A stretch of DNA of 49,532 bases. It comes from Gallionellaceae bacterium. Lineage in GTDB: Bacteria > Pseudomonadota > Gammaproteobacteria > Burkholderiales > Gallionellaceae. Of this stretch, positions 1-7,773 are shown in pieces. Under the pieces are notes generated by a model. The model was not told where the DNA came from, ran no database searches, and was given only the letters and a program-made list of their open reading frames with translations. Numbering within the stretch: the first letter of the stretch is position 1; every line of letters begins with the position of its first letter. The stretch spans positions 1-49,532 of the forward strand of contig VBWD01000016.1 in NCBI GenBank assembly GCA_006218055.1, written 5' to 3'. The position numbers were made by a program, and so were the translations under genes.

Positions 1-233
1 TCATCGCCCGCACCACCCACCCCGCCTACACCGCCACCCAGTTCGCCCTGTTCACCAGCTTAGCCGCCGTTCCGCGTACTTTCATGAACGCGACAGCGGG
101 ATGGTTGGTGGAGGCGATGGGATGGACGATGTTCTTTTTGCTGTGTGTGTTGTTGGCGATACCGGGGATGGTGTTGTTGTTGAAGGTTGCACCGTGGAAT
201 GAAACGCAGCAAACAGAATCGGTTAATCCATAG
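1..233 (+). CDS. AmpG-like MFS permease, C-terminal part (5' end outside window)
   Basis: An open frame enters from the left edge (frame starting at base 3) and ends at TAG 231-233, giving the last 76 residues. It contains the phrase ATQFALFTSLAAVPRTF, then two hydrophobic helices and a short charged tail. The 'ATQ(F/Y)AL..SL' loop followed by a GWLV.A.GW..FF helix is typical of AmpG-type major-facilitator permeases, which import muropeptides (GlcNAc-anhydroMurNAc peptides) across the inner membrane for cell-wall recycling. Only the final helices are visible, so substrate assignment rests on family resemblance. The next gene starts 13 bp downstream on the same strand. Confidence 0.65.
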   Translation, partial: IARTTHPAYTATQFALFTSLAAVPRTFMNATAGWLVEAMGWTMFFLLCVLLAIPGMVLLLKVAPWNETQQTESVNP

Positions 234-246
234 CCGTCAGAACACC

Positions 247-804
247 ATGTCAAAATCAACAATGACACAGCTTTCTTACGGCATTGCCAAGCCTGAAGAT
301 CTATTAAGTAAGCTTGCCCTTGATGGAAACAAACTGGATGAAAAGCCACATCCTCATGATGTTTTCAACTTTATAGTTACCGCTGCTGTTTTGAACGAAT
401 GGGTTCGGAAATATTATTCAAATCATCAAACCATTCGCAATCTAACTGATGCTCAGGAAAGCAAGAATTTTGAAAGGATTCCCCTAGAGTGTGCCGAATG
501 GATCGCCGATAGGGCTTGTATTCCGAACAAAGAATTTGATGTTCGAAGTGACATCTTAAACGCCTTATCCATTTGCTGGGATACCGCAAATGCAAGTAAG
601 CACTTTCATTGGTCAGGTTCAAGTCGAGTAACTAGAATTGAAGATGAACCCCAAGTTAAGAATTGGTATCAGTATTACTTTACCTCCGTCGAACCTGGTC
701 TCTATTTCGAATATGACGGTGTGTACTACACACTGTCTCAGTTGAAAGGCATTCTTACCCAGTTCTATACAGGTCTAATTGCCCACGTAGAAAAATCAAA
801 CTAG
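247..804 (+). CDS. Hypothetical protein, AT-rich orphan
   Basis: An open frame of 185 codons read from ATG 247 (MSKSTMTQ). An in-frame ATG at 262 and upstream in-frame starts inside the permease end are alternatives, and no strong Shine-Dalgarno decides between them. I do not recognise the family. The protein is soluble-looking, rich in aromatic residues (WVRKYY, KNWYQYYF, YFEYDGVYY), with no signal peptide or membrane helix. Its base composition is visibly richer in A+T than its neighbours, which suggests acquisition by transfer. Its stop codon overlaps the stop of the convergent DUF2238 gene by four bases. No function can be proposed from context. Confidence 0.6.
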   Translation: MSKSTMTQLSYGIAKPEDLLSKLALDGNKLDEKPHPHDVFNFIVTAAVLNEWVRKYYSNHQTIRNLTDAQESKNFERIPLECAEWIADRACIPNKEFDVRSDILNALSICWDTANASKHFHWSGSSRVTRIEDEPQVKNWYQYYFTSVEPGLYFEYDGVYYTLSQLKGILTQFYTGLIAHVEKSN

Positions 805-1406
805 CGACACACTAGCTGTTTATCCTGCACCTTCCCCAGCATCACCTGCGCAACGAGCGCCCCGATCAACGCCATCAACATATCCGACTGCGTATCCCAC
901 GCATAACCCTGTGTGCCGAGGAAGGCATCCGCGCCTTGGCCCATCATCTCTGCCGCCGCCCATTCGATGAGTTCGTAGCTGGCGCTCACCGCGAGGCAGC
1001 AGGCAACCACAAGTGTGTACAGCAGCTTGCTTTGCTTCAACGGTGAGCTGCGCAGCAGCAGTTCGCGGAACAGCATGGCGGGGATGAAGCCTTGCGCGAG
1101 GTGGCCGATCTTGTCGTAGTTGTTGCGCGCGAAGCCGAACCAGTCTTGCATCCAGTAGCCCAGCGGCACTTCGGCATAGGTGTAGTGGCCGCCGACCATG
1201 AGGACGACTGCGTGCAGGAACAGCAGTCGATACAGCAACGGGGTGAGGGTGTAGGTTTTGTAGGTGGCAACCAAGATGGGTAGCGCGATGAAGATGGGCG
1301 CGGTCTCCATCCACCAGGTGGGGTAGTCGTGCGGGTGGATGGCGGTGATGATTAGCAGGATGATGCCTGCCGCCATCAGGATCAAAGGTTCGTTGATTGT
1401 TTTCAT
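801..1406 (-). CDS. DUF2238 (YjdF-like) membrane protein, copy 1
   Basis: A 201-residue integral membrane protein starting MKTINEPLI with about five to six hydrophobic segments. The conserved DUF2238 features are present: GGHYTYAEVP, the NNYDKIGHLAQGF block, and the SYELIEWAAA and WDTQSDM motifs. These histidine- and acid-rich motifs in a small membrane protein are characteristic of the YjdF family, whose biochemical role is unknown to me. It is a close paralogue (about nine residues in ten by eye) of the copy at 1727-2329. The two differ mainly in the first helix and at the C-terminus (KQLVCR against RQLFRS). Upstream lies a palindromic repeat and then a truncated copy of the xthA 3' end, showing that it arose by tandem duplication. 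Confidence 0.85.
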   Translation of the reverse strand: MKTINEPLILMAAGIILLIITAIHPHDYPTWWMETAPIFIALPILVATYKTYTLTPLLYRLLFLHAVVLMVGGHYTYAEVPLGYWMQDWFGFARNNYDKIGHLAQGFIPAMLFRELLLRSSPLKQSKLLYTLVVACCLAVSASYELIEWAAAEMMGQGADAFLGTQGYAWDTQSDMLMALIGALVAQVMLGKVQDKQLVCR

Positions 1407-1422
1407 TTCTTAACCCCTTTTA

Positions 1423-1498
1423 GCCACAGAGAACACAGAGAAAGTCACTACACGCCGGTATTCTCTGTGAGCTCTGTGAGCTCTGTGTTCTCTGTGGC
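1423..1498. repeat. Palindromic 'CACAGAG' repeat element with tandem 9-mers
   Basis: An 18-bp perfect inverted repeat has its left arm at 1423-1440 (GCCACAGAGAACACAGAG) and its right arm at 1481-1498. The right side consists of four tandem 9-mers of form CTCTGTGNN at 1463, 1472, 1481 and 1490. The element occupies the gap between the truncated xthA copy and DUF2238 copy 1, where the intact locus has only 2 bp between the two genes. Similar CCACAGAG-rich repeats are scattered in many environmental bacterial genomes. This one could form a long hairpin and could act as a terminator or insertion-type repeat. Confidence 0.7.
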
Positions 1499-1518
1499 AA
1501 ATTGGTTATTTCTTTTTG

Positions 1519-1717
1519 TCATTCCCCGTAATCCACCATCATTGGCGCGTGGTCGCTGAAACGTTGCTCTTTGTAGATGCCGGTATGGATGGCTTTCGCT
1601 GCGATAGCGGGGGTGGCGACTTGGTAGTCCAAACGCCAGCCCACGTCCTTGGCCCAAGCCTGGCCGCGGTTCGACCACCAGGTGTAGGCTTCGAGTTCGG
1701 GGTGCAGTTTGCGAAAA
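1519..1717 (-). pseudogene. Truncated duplicate of xthA 3' end
   Basis: On the minus strand this encodes about 65 residues from FRKLHPELEAY to APMMVDYGE. They match the C-terminus of the complete exonuclease III at 2332-3099 almost residue for residue; only the last two residues differ (GE against KD). It retains the catalytic-region motif SDHAPMM but has no N-terminal three quarters, start codon or ribosome site of its own. Similarity stops at about 1717, close to the stop codon of DUF2238 copy 2 (1727-1729), so this is the junction of a tandem duplication. It is a gene remnant and not a functional nuclease. Confidence 0.85.
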
Positions 1718-1726
1718 CTAATAGGG

Positions 1727-2329
1727 TCAGCTTCGGAATAGCTGCCTGTCCTGCACCTTCCCCAGCACCACCTGCGCAACGATCGCCCCGATCAGCGCCA
1801 TCAACATATCTGACTGCGTATCCCACGCATAACCCTGTGTGCCGAGGAAGGCATCCGCACCTTGGCCCATCATCTCTGCCGCTGCCCATTCGATGAGTTC
1901 GTAGCTGGCGCTCACCGCAAGACAACTCGCCACCACCAGCGTGAACAGCAACTTGCCTTGCTTCAACGGTGAGCTGCGCAGCAGCAGTTCACGGAACAAC
2001 ATGGCGGGGATGAAACCCTGTGCAAGGTGGCCGATCTTGTCGTAGTTGTTGCGCGCGAAGCCGAACCAGTCTTCCATCCAGAATCCCAGCGGCACTTCGG
2101 CATAGGTGTAGTGCCCGCCGACCATGAGGATGACTGCGTGCAGGAAAAGCAGGCGATAGAGCAGCGGGGTGAGAGTGTAGGTCTTGCAGGTGACGACGAG
2201 GATGGGCAGCGCGATGAAGATGGGCGCGGTCTCCATCCACCAAGTGGCGTAGTCATGAGGACGGATGGCAGTGATGGCGAGGAGGAGGATGCCCACGACC
2301 AGCAACACCAACGATTCATTGATCTTCAT
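1727..2329 (-). CDS. DUF2238 (YjdF-like) membrane protein, copy 2
   Basis: A 200-residue membrane protein starting MKINESLVLL at ATG 2329, only 2 bp after the stop of xthA (2332-2334), so the two are probably co-translated. It carries the same GGHYTYAEVP, NNYDKIGHLAQGF, YELIEWAAA and WDTQSDM motifs as copy 1. Because it sits directly after a complete xthA, this is probably the ancestral arrangement and copy 1 the duplicate. The first hydrophobic segment is the most diverged between the copies, so both may still be under selection. Function is unknown; inner-membrane location is inferred from hydrophobicity. Confidence 0.85.
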   Translation of the reverse strand: MKINESLVLLVVGILLLAITAIRPHDYATWWMETAPIFIALPILVVTCKTYTLTPLLYRLLFLHAVILMVGGHYTYAEVPLGFWMEDWFGFARNNYDKIGHLAQGFIPAMLFRELLLRSSPLKQGKLLFTLVVASCLAVSASYELIEWAAAEMMGQGADAFLGTQGYAWDTQSDMLMALIGAIVAQVVLGKVQDRQLFRS

Positions 2330-2331
2330 GC

Positions 2332-3099
2332 TCAGTCCTTGTAGTCCACCATCATCGGTGCGTGGTCGCTGAAACGTTGTTCTTTGTAGATACCGGTATG
2401 GATGGCCTTGGCCGCGATGGCGGGGGTGGCGACTTGGTAGTCCAGACGCCAGCCCACGTCCTTCGCCCAGGCTTGCCCACGGTTCGACCACCATGTGTAG
2501 GCTTCGAGTTCGGGGTGCAGTTTGCGGAACACGTCGATGAAACCGACATCGTTGAACAGCTCGGTGAGCCATGCGCGTTCTTCGGGTAGGAAGCCGGAAT
2601 TCTTCTTGTTGCCTTTCCAGTTCTTCAGGTCTTTCTCGGTGTGGGCGATGTTCCAATCGCCACACACGATGATGTCGCGGCCACTGTTAAATAATTGGCG
2701 GAGGTGCGGCATGAAGGCTTCGAGGAATTTGAACTTCACGGCTTGGCGTTCTTCACCACTGGAACCCGACGGCAGGTACAGCGACACGACGCTGAGGTTG
2801 CCGAACTGGGCTTCGATGTATCGTCCTTCAAAGTCGAACTCGGGGATGCCTAGACCGACGATGACGTTGTCTGGTTTGCGCTTGGAATAGATGCCCACGC
2901 CGCTGTAACCCTTCTTTTCGGCGTAGTGGAAGTAGCCGTGGTAACCGAGCGGGGCGAGCATGTCCGGGGTCATGTCCGGTTCTTGCGCTTTGAGTTCCTG
3001 CACACACAGAATGTCGGCTTCCTGCTTGCCGAACCATTCGAGGAAGCCTTTGTTGTAGGCGGAGCGGATGCCGTTGAAATTGAGGGTAGTGATGCGCAT
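2332..3099 (-). CDS. xthA: Exodeoxyribonuclease III
   Basis: A 255-residue member of the endonuclease/exonuclease/phosphatase family (ExoIII/AP endonuclease), which cleaves 5' of abasic sites and degrades 3' ends during base-excision repair. Visible motifs are LNFNGIRSA (N-terminal metal-site Asn), the CVQELK block, YSGVGIYSK, CGDWNIAHTEKDL (catalytic Asp/Asn), SNRGQAWAKDVGWRLDY, and SDHAPMMVDY at the end. The ATG at 3099 is chosen because family members start with M.I.T.N.NGIR; the reading frame continues 16 codons upstream without a plausible ribosome site. It forms a pair with DUF2238 copy 2, 2 bp downstream. Its 3' end is duplicated at 1519-1717. Confidence 0.93.
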   Translation of the reverse strand: MRITTLNFNGIRSAYNKGFLEWFGKQEADILCVQELKAQEPDMTPDMLAPLGYHGYFHYAEKKGYSGVGIYSKRKPDNVIVGLGIPEFDFEGRYIEAQFGNLSVVSLYLPSGSSGEERQAVKFKFLEAFMPHLRQLFNSGRDIIVCGDWNIAHTEKDLKNWKGNKKNSGFLPEERAWLTELFNDVGFIDVFRKLHPELEAYTWWSNRGQAWAKDVGWRLDYQVATPAIAAKAIHTGIYKEQRFSDHAPMMVDYKD

Positions 3100-3165
3100 G
3101 AATTTTCTCTTGGGTTTGGTGTGCGCATTATAATGTGGGCATTCCACGGCACTCCTTACTTCGTC

Positions 3166-3185
3166 ATTCCCGCGAAGGCGGGAAT
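3166..3185. repeat. Short palindromic repeat (ATTCCCGC-GAAG-GCGGGAAT)
   Basis: A perfect 8-bp inverted repeat with a four-base loop lies in the divergent gap between xthA and pyrE. This 'CATTCCCGCGAAGGCGGGAAT' type of sequence is a common dispersed intergenic palindrome in proteobacterial genomes. It could fold as an RNA hairpin in either direction but has no T-tract, so I do not call it a terminator. Confidence 0.6.
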
Positions 3186-3292
3186 CTAGTGGGTTTTAAA
3201 ATACATACTTTGAATTGCGGGTGTTCCACCACCCCAACCCCTCCCCTGGTGGGAGATGGGCTAAAACAGATTCGCATCTAGTTGAGGATTCC

Positions 3293-3934
3293 ATGCACGC
3301 TTACCGTCAAGATTTCATCCGCTTCGCTGTCGCACAGAATGTGTTGCGCTTCGGCGAATTCCAGACCAAGGCGGGTCGTCTGTCGCCTTACTTCTTCAAC
3401 TCAGGTCTGTTCCAAGACGGCGCGGCGTTGCGTGAGTTGTGCCAGTTCTATGCGCAAGCCATCCTCGCTTCAGGTATCAAGTTCGATATGTTGTTCGGCC
3501 CAGCCTACAAGGGCATCCCCTTGGTAGCGGGTACTTCCATTGCACTGGCGGAGCAGGGGCACAACGTGCCGTATTGCTTCAATCGCAAGGAAGCGAAAGA
3601 CCACGGCGAAGGAGGCACGACAGTGGGCGCGAAGTTGCAAGGCAATGTGCTCATCATCGACGATGTGATCTCGGCAGGCACCTCGGTGCGTGAATCCATC
3701 GAGCTGATTCGTGCTGCGGGTGCTACACCGTGCGGTGTGGTCATCGCACTGGATCGTATGGAACACGGCCAAGGCGAGTTGTCTGCGGTGCAGGAAGTGC
3801 ACCAAAGTTACGGCATCCCCGTTGTATCCATCGCGTCGCTGCATGACCTACTGGGTTTCCTACAAGGCCAAGCGGATTTAGTGCAAAATCTGCACGCGGT
3901 GCAAACCTATCGTGACCGTTACGGAGTGAAATGA
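3293..3934 (+). CDS. pyrE: Orotate phosphoribosyltransferase
   Basis: A 213-residue enzyme, the same length as well-known bacterial PyrE proteins, that joins orotate to PRPP to make OMP in pyrimidine synthesis. Motifs are [11 protein letters not shown] near the N-terminus, GPAYKGIPL, the flexible-loop sequence [13 protein letters not shown], and the PRPP-binding signature [13 protein letters not shown]. The start at ATG 3293 (MHAYRQDF) has GAGG about six bases upstream and fits family length; the frame extends further upstream but into non-conserved sequence. The last four bases overlap the start of the DUF4124 gene (ATGA), suggesting translational coupling. Confidence 0.95.
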   Translation: MHAYRQDFIRFAVAQNVLRFGEFQTKAGRLSPYFFNSGLFQDGAALRELCQFYAQAILASGIKFDMLFGPAYKGIPLVAGTSIALAEQGHNVPYCFNRKEAKDHGEGGTTVGAKLQGNVLIIDDVISAGTSVRESIELIRAAGATPCGVVIALDRMEHGQGELSAVQEVHQSYGIPVVSIASLHDLLGFLQGQADLVQNLHAVQTYRDRYGVK

Positions 3935-4542
3935 TGATCGATTCGAAATTGTTGATGAGCGCTGCGGCTTTGTGTGCGGTGCTTTCTTTGAATGCCGAAG
4001 CCAAGCTGTTCAAGTGGGTGGACAGCAATGGGACGACACACTATGGCGAAACCATTCCGCCTGAGTACGCCAATAAAGATGCAGTGAAGCTGGAAAAGGG
4101 CCGCATCGAGAAGCGCGAGGACAAAAACGCCGCGAACCAAAAAGCTACGCTGAAAGATCCCGCTACCGAGAAAGCTCGCATCGAGGCAGAGCGTCACGAC
4201 AACGCTTTGATCAATACCTACAGTTCGGAGAAAGAGATCGATCTGTCACGTGACCGCAACTTGCAACAGGTTGAGGCACGTACTGGTAGCTACACGACCT
4301 TGCTCAAATCAGCGCAAGAGAATCTGGTCTCGTTGCAAAAAGAAGCTGAGGGGCTGACCAAGCAAGGTCGCAAGATCCCTAAATCGCTTGAGGAAGATTT
4401 GGACGAAGCCAAGGTACGCATCGCCAAACTGCAAGGTGATCTAGATAACAGCCTTAAAGAAAATGAAGCTGTGAAGGCGCGCTATGAGGCAGACAAGGTG
4501 CGCTACCGTGAACTAAAGGGCATCGTCGCACCCAAGAAGTGA
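3931..4542 (+). CDS. DUF4124 domain-containing secreted protein with coiled coil
   Basis: A 203-residue protein with an N-terminal signal peptide (hydrophobic stretch ending at about LNAEA) and then the DUF4124 motif [21 protein letters not shown], in which a W.D..G..HYG core is diagnostic. The remainder (about residues 60-200) is charged and heptad-like, rich in Lys, Glu and Ala, and probably a coiled coil. The DUF4124 family is periplasmic and its function is not established. The ATG overlaps the pyrE stop, so the two genes form an operon. It ends immediately against the stop of the convergent carbonic anhydrase with no spacer. Confidence 0.8.
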   Translation: MMIDSKLLMSAAALCAVLSLNAEAKLFKWVDSNGTTHYGETIPPEYANKDAVKLEKGRIEKREDKNAANQKATLKDPATEKARIEAERHDNALINTYSSEKEIDLSRDRNLQQVEARTGSYTTLLKSAQENLVSLQKEAEGLTKQGRKIPKSLEEDLDEAKVRIAKLQGDLDNSLKENEAVKARYEADKVRYRELKGIVAPKK

Positions 4543-5175
4543 TCAGACAGATTCAAAACTACGGGTAGTTGCATCGTAACTCAGCAACTGCCCGTGTTCG
4601 ATGTCGAAGTACCAGCCGTGTAACATCAAGCTGCCCGCCTCGACCCTCTCCCGTATCCACGGGAACGTCTTCAAATTTTCAAGTGAGACCAATATGGAAC
4701 GTTGCTCACAGGCGCGTTCTTGCTCTTCTATAGGCGCGTGCGGCATCTCTGCTATCACCTCTGCCCGCGCACTTTCAACCAGGCTCATCCAGTCGTCGAT
4801 ATATGAACCCGGTGTGCCGACCCCGCCTGTCTTGACGAGCGAATCGATACCTCCGCAGTGCGCGTGACCCAAGACAACGATGTGTTTGACGCCCAGCGTG
4901 CTGACTCCGTACTCGATGGCAGCGGTCGTACCGTGATGTCCGCTATGGCCCTCCAGCGGGGGTACCAAATTGGCGACATTGCGAATAACGAACAGATCAC
5001 CGGGGTCGCAATCGAACACCAGTGCCGGATCGACCCGCGAATCGCAACAGGCGACGACGAGCACCTGCGGAGTCTGGCCTTGCGCTACCAGTTGCTGATA
5101 GAGGGTGTCGTGATGCTCGAAATGCTGCTCACGAAAACGCTGAAAACCTTGGATGAGTTGCGTGATATCGATCAT
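4543..5175 (-). CDS. Beta-class carbonic anhydrase
   Basis: A 210-residue zinc enzyme that interconverts CO2 and bicarbonate in the cytoplasm. The beta-class zinc motifs are complete: CCDSR (Cys43, Asp45, Arg47) and GHAHCGG (His104, Cys107). The RNVANLVPP loop between them is also typical. The ATG at 5175 overlaps the purC stop by four bases (ATGA), so it is translated with the purine genes purE-purC. That pairing makes sense because bicarbonate is consumed at the AIR carboxylation step next to PurE. In this organism it may also supply CO2 to RuBisCO. I leave the symbol empty because can and cynT type naming cannot be decided from sequence alone. Confidence 0.92.
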   Translation of the reverse strand: MIDITQLIQGFQRFREQHFEHHDTLYQQLVAQGQTPQVLVVACCDSRVDPALVFDCDPGDLFVIRNVANLVPPLEGHSGHHGTTAAIEYGVSTLGVKHIVVLGHAHCGGIDSLVKTGGVGTPGSYIDDWMSLVESARAEVIAEMPHAPIEEQERACEQRSILVSLENLKTFPWIRERVEAGSLMLHGWYFDIEHGQLLSYDATTRSFESV

Positions 5176-6056
5176 GTGCCAGTCAACAGTCGCTGTGCTT
5201 CGCGATATTTGTCAGCCGTCTTCTGCAACACATCAGCGGGCACTTGAGGTGCAGGAGGTTGCTTGTTCCAGCCTGAAGTTTCCAGCCAGTCGCGCACGAA
5301 CTGCTTGTCGAAGCTGGGCGGGTTGCTGCCGACTTTGTATTGGTCGGCTGGCCAGAAGCGGGAGGAATCCGGCGTAAGTGCTTCGTCGATCAGATACAGC
5401 GTACCTGCCGCATCCGTACCGAATTCAAATTTGGTATCAGCGATGATGATGCCACGTGTCAAAGCATAATCTGCCGCTTGGGTGTACAGCGCCAAGGTGG
5501 CGTTCTTCACCTTCTCAGCCATCTCTGCACCCAACAACTTCTTGGCTTCATCGAACGAGATGTTCTCGTCGTGATCGCCAACCGCTGCTTTTGTGGAAGG
5601 CGTGAACAGGGGTTGTGGCAATTTCTGCGCTTCTTGCAGACCTGCCGGCAATTGGATGCCGCACACTGCTCCCGTCTTCTTGTAATCCTTCCAACCGGAA
5701 CCCACCAGATAGCCGCGCACGATGGCCTCGATAGGCAATGGTTTGAGTTTCTTAGTGACGAAAGAGCGGCCTCGCACTTGCGCGCGGTCTGCATCGGTCT
5801 TCACAACAGATTCTGGGTCGATGCCGGATAGATGATTCGGGATCACGCCGCCCAGTTTCTTGAACCAGAAATTCGACACCGCCGTAAGCACTTCGCCTTT
5901 ACCCGGGATCGGATTTGGCAAGATGACATCAAAAGCAGACAAGCGATCGGTCTGCACGATGAGCAGATGGTCGGCGTCTACTTCGTACAAATCGCGCACT
6001 TTTCCGCGATGCAAGAACTTCAGGCTGGTCAGATTCGATTCGTGTAGGGCGGACAT
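5172..6056 (-). CDS. purC: Phosphoribosylaminoimidazole-succinocarboxamide synthase (SAICAR synthetase)
   Basis: A 294-residue enzyme of de novo purine synthesis that ligates CAIR and aspartate using ATP. Motifs include the N-terminal nucleotide-binding strand [24 protein letters not shown], the [14 protein letters not shown] block, and [10 protein letters not shown] near residue 200. It is the longer PurC form common in betaproteobacteria, with an insertion between the GSGW block and the ISFDEA segment. It lies 11 bp downstream of purE on the same strand and overlaps the carbonic anhydrase gene by four bases. No obvious anomaly was seen. Confidence 0.95.
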   Translation of the reverse strand: MSALHESNLTSLKFLHRGKVRDLYEVDADHLLIVQTDRLSAFDVILPNPIPGKGEVLTAVSNFWFKKLGGVIPNHLSGIDPESVVKTDADRAQVRGRSFVTKKLKPLPIEAIVRGYLVGSGWKDYKKTGAVCGIQLPAGLQEAQKLPQPLFTPSTKAAVGDHDENISFDEAKKLLGAEMAEKVKNATLALYTQAADYALTRGIIIADTKFEFGTDAAGTLYLIDEALTPDSSRFWPADQYKVGSNPPSFDKQFVRDWLETSGWNKQPPAPQVPADVLQKTADKYREAQRLLTGT

Positions 6057-6067
6057 GGTGACCTCGA

Positions 6068-6562
6068 TTACAAAGCAGGCAAAGTGGTTGCGGCGATCTG
6101 TTCCGCTTGCTTCTTGCGGTAGTCAGTGAGTTTCTGTGCAAGTTGCTTATCGTTCAACGCCAACATGGAGACGGCAAACAATCCTGCGTTCGCCGCACCC
6201 GCTTCGCCGATGGCGAACGTCGCAACGGGGATACCTTTGGGCATCTGCACGATAGAAAGCAGGGAGTCCATGCCCTTCAGATATTTTGAGGGGATAGGCA
6301 CACCCAATACTGGCAACGTCGTCTTGCCGGCGATGACACCCGCCAAGTGCGCTGCACCGCCGGCACCGGCGATGAAGCATTGCACGCCTTGGCTATGCAT
6401 GTCTTTAATGTAGTCGAACAACAGGTCGGGTGAACGATGTGCAGAGATGACGCGCGCATCGAAATCCACGCCGAAATCTTTCAGCTGCTGACCCGCTTGC
6501 TGCATGATCTCCCAATCATTGCTGCTGCCCATCACAATGGATACGAGTGGTTTTGACATCAT
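6068..6562 (-). CDS. purE: N5-carboxyaminoimidazole ribonucleotide mutase
   Basis: A 164-residue class I PurE that moves the carboxylate of N5-CAIR to C4 to give CAIR. It shows the phosphate-binding start [18 protein letters not shown] (catalytic His), [12 protein letters not shown], and the [21 protein letters not shown] segment. Two ATG codons in tandem (6562 and 6559) can start it. It is first in the minus-strand unit purE-purC-carbonic anhydrase. PurK, the usual ATP-dependent partner that makes N5-CAIR from bicarbonate, is not present in this window. An intrinsic terminator separates it from the upstream fbp gene. Confidence 0.95.
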   Translation of the reverse strand: MMSKPLVSIVMGSSNDWEIMQQAGQQLKDFGVDFDARVISAHRSPDLLFDYIKDMHSQGVQCFIAGAGGAAHLAGVIAGKTTLPVLGVPIPSKYLKGMDSLLSIVQMPKGIPVATFAIGEAGAANAGLFAVSMLALNDKQLAQKLTDYRKKQAEQIAATTLPAL

Positions 6563-6585
6563 TTCATCCTTCCAAAATCTAGACG

Positions 6586-6611
6586 TAAAAACGCCCCCGC
6601 GAACGGGGGCG
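6586..6611 (-). terminator. Intrinsic terminator after fbp
   Basis: A GC-rich stem GCCCCCG / CGGGGGC (6593-6599 with 6604-6610, extended by one C-G pair on each side) has a CGAA loop. On the minus strand it is followed by a run of T residues. It lies 12 bp after the fbp stop and would end the cbb-fbp transcript before purE. Confidence 0.85.
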
Positions 6612-6622
6612 CTGTTTCGGCA

Positions 6623-7624
6623 TTACGCGCCTTTGTGATACCCAACAACGCGATCCACTTCATTCTTGGAACCCAAGATGACTGGCACACGTTGATGTAG
6701 ACCGTTCGGTTGCACTTCCATGATGCGCTCACGGCCAGTGGAGCTGACGCCACCTGCCTGTTCGACGATGAACGACATCGGATTGGCTTCGTACAACAGA
6801 CGCAACTTGCCGGCTTTGCCCACTTCTTTCGTATCGAACGGATACATAAAGATGCCGCCGCGAGTCAGGATGCGGTGTACTTCTGCAACCATGGAAGCGA
6901 CCCAACGCATGTTGAAGTTCTTCTCGCGTCCGCCTTCCTTGCCCTTCATGCATTCGTCGATGTATTTTTGTACTGGCGCTTCCCAGTAACGTTGATTTGA
7001 CATGTTGATCGCGAACTCGGCTGTATCGACAGGGATCTGCATGTTCGGGTGTGTCAGGAAGAAATCGCCTACGTCGCGATCTAGTGTGAAGCCGTTAACG
7101 CCGTGGCCGGTAGTGATCACCATCATGGTGTTCGGGCCATACAGCGCATAACCTGCACACACTTGTTTTGTTCCAGACTGTAAAAAGTCTGCTGCCTTTG
7201 GATCCGTCACGCCTTCCGGGCAACGCAAGATCGAGAAGATGGTACCAACGGAGATGTTCACGTCGATGTTGGAAGAGCCATCCAATGGGTCGAAAGTGAT
7301 CAGGTATTTACCGCGCGGATATTGCTTGGGGATCTCATACACATCATCCATTTCTTCGGAAGCCATACCAGCCAAGTGACCGCTCCACTCGTTGGCCTTG
7401 ATGAAGACTTCATTGGTGATGATGTCCAACTTCTTCTGTGTCTCGCCTTGTACGTTCTCGCTACCTGCGGAACCCAGCACGCCAATGAGCGCACCCTTGT
7501 TCACGTCGTGCGCGATCTGCTTACAGGCAGAGATTACATCGCTCAGCAGGCCGGTAAAGTCGCCGCTTGCATTTGGAATATGGCGTTGTTCTTCGATGAT
7601 GAATTGGATAAGGCTCTTGCTCAT
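6623..7624 (-). CDS. fbp: Class I fructose-1,6-bisphosphatase
   Basis: A 333-residue enzyme, normal length for the family, that hydrolyses fructose-1,6-bisphosphate to fructose-6-phosphate in the Calvin cycle and gluconeogenesis. The metal/phosphate signature [11 protein letters not shown] is at residues 111-121, preceded by the acidic ASEEMD segment. [10 protein letters not shown] and [11 protein letters not shown] are the later substrate-binding blocks. It lies 110 bp downstream of cbbO on the same strand and is followed by a strong terminator, so it is probably the last gene of the cbbM-cbbQ-cbbO-fbp unit, with or without its own promoter. Confidence 0.95.
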   Translation of the reverse strand: MSKSLIQFIIEEQRHIPNASGDFTGLLSDVISACKQIAHDVNKGALIGVLGSAGSENVQGETQKKLDIITNEVFIKANEWSGHLAGMASEEMDDVYEIPKQYPRGKYLITFDPLDGSSNIDVNISVGTIFSILRCPEGVTDPKAADFLQSGTKQVCAGYALYGPNTMMVITTGHGVNGFTLDRDVGDFFLTHPNMQIPVDTAEFAINMSNQRYWEAPVQKYIDECMKGKEGGREKNFNMRWVASMVAEVHRILTRGGIFMYPFDTKEVGKAGKLRLLYEANPMSFIVEQAGGVSSTGRERIMEVQPNGLHQRVPVILGSKNEVDRVVGYHKGA

Positions 7625-7718
7625 GCTGGTTTCTCCTCGTTGGTATTTTAAATTTTGAACCGTGATTTTACTGCTTTTTCCGCTTACTCTCTATGGGGAT
7701 ATGCCTATTTGGTCAATG

Positions 7719-7773
7719 AAAAGCTACCCTTTCTTCACTTCGTCAAAGATATGAAAAGCTCGGGTAGCTTTTC
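7719..7773. repeat. Alternative-hairpin repeat across the cbbO stop codon
   Basis: The heptamer AAAAGCT occurs at 7719-7725 and 7754-7760, with its complement at 7766-7772. Two mutually exclusive stems are therefore possible: 7719-7729 with 7762-7772 (11 bp), or 7753-7760 with 7766-7773 (8 bp, loop of 5). The element spans the end of cbbO and the cbbO-fbp gap. No T-tract follows, so a role as terminator or attenuator is only inferred. Confidence 0.4.

Noticed and set aside
1420-1500. CRISPR-like repeat cluster
   Set aside because: The repeated units are directly adjacent 9-mers with no spacers; it is a palindromic dispersed repeat.
2330-2665. N-terminal extension of DUF2238 copy 2 through xthA
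   Set aside because: It is xthA read in the wrong frame; ATG 2329 gives the same start as copy 1.
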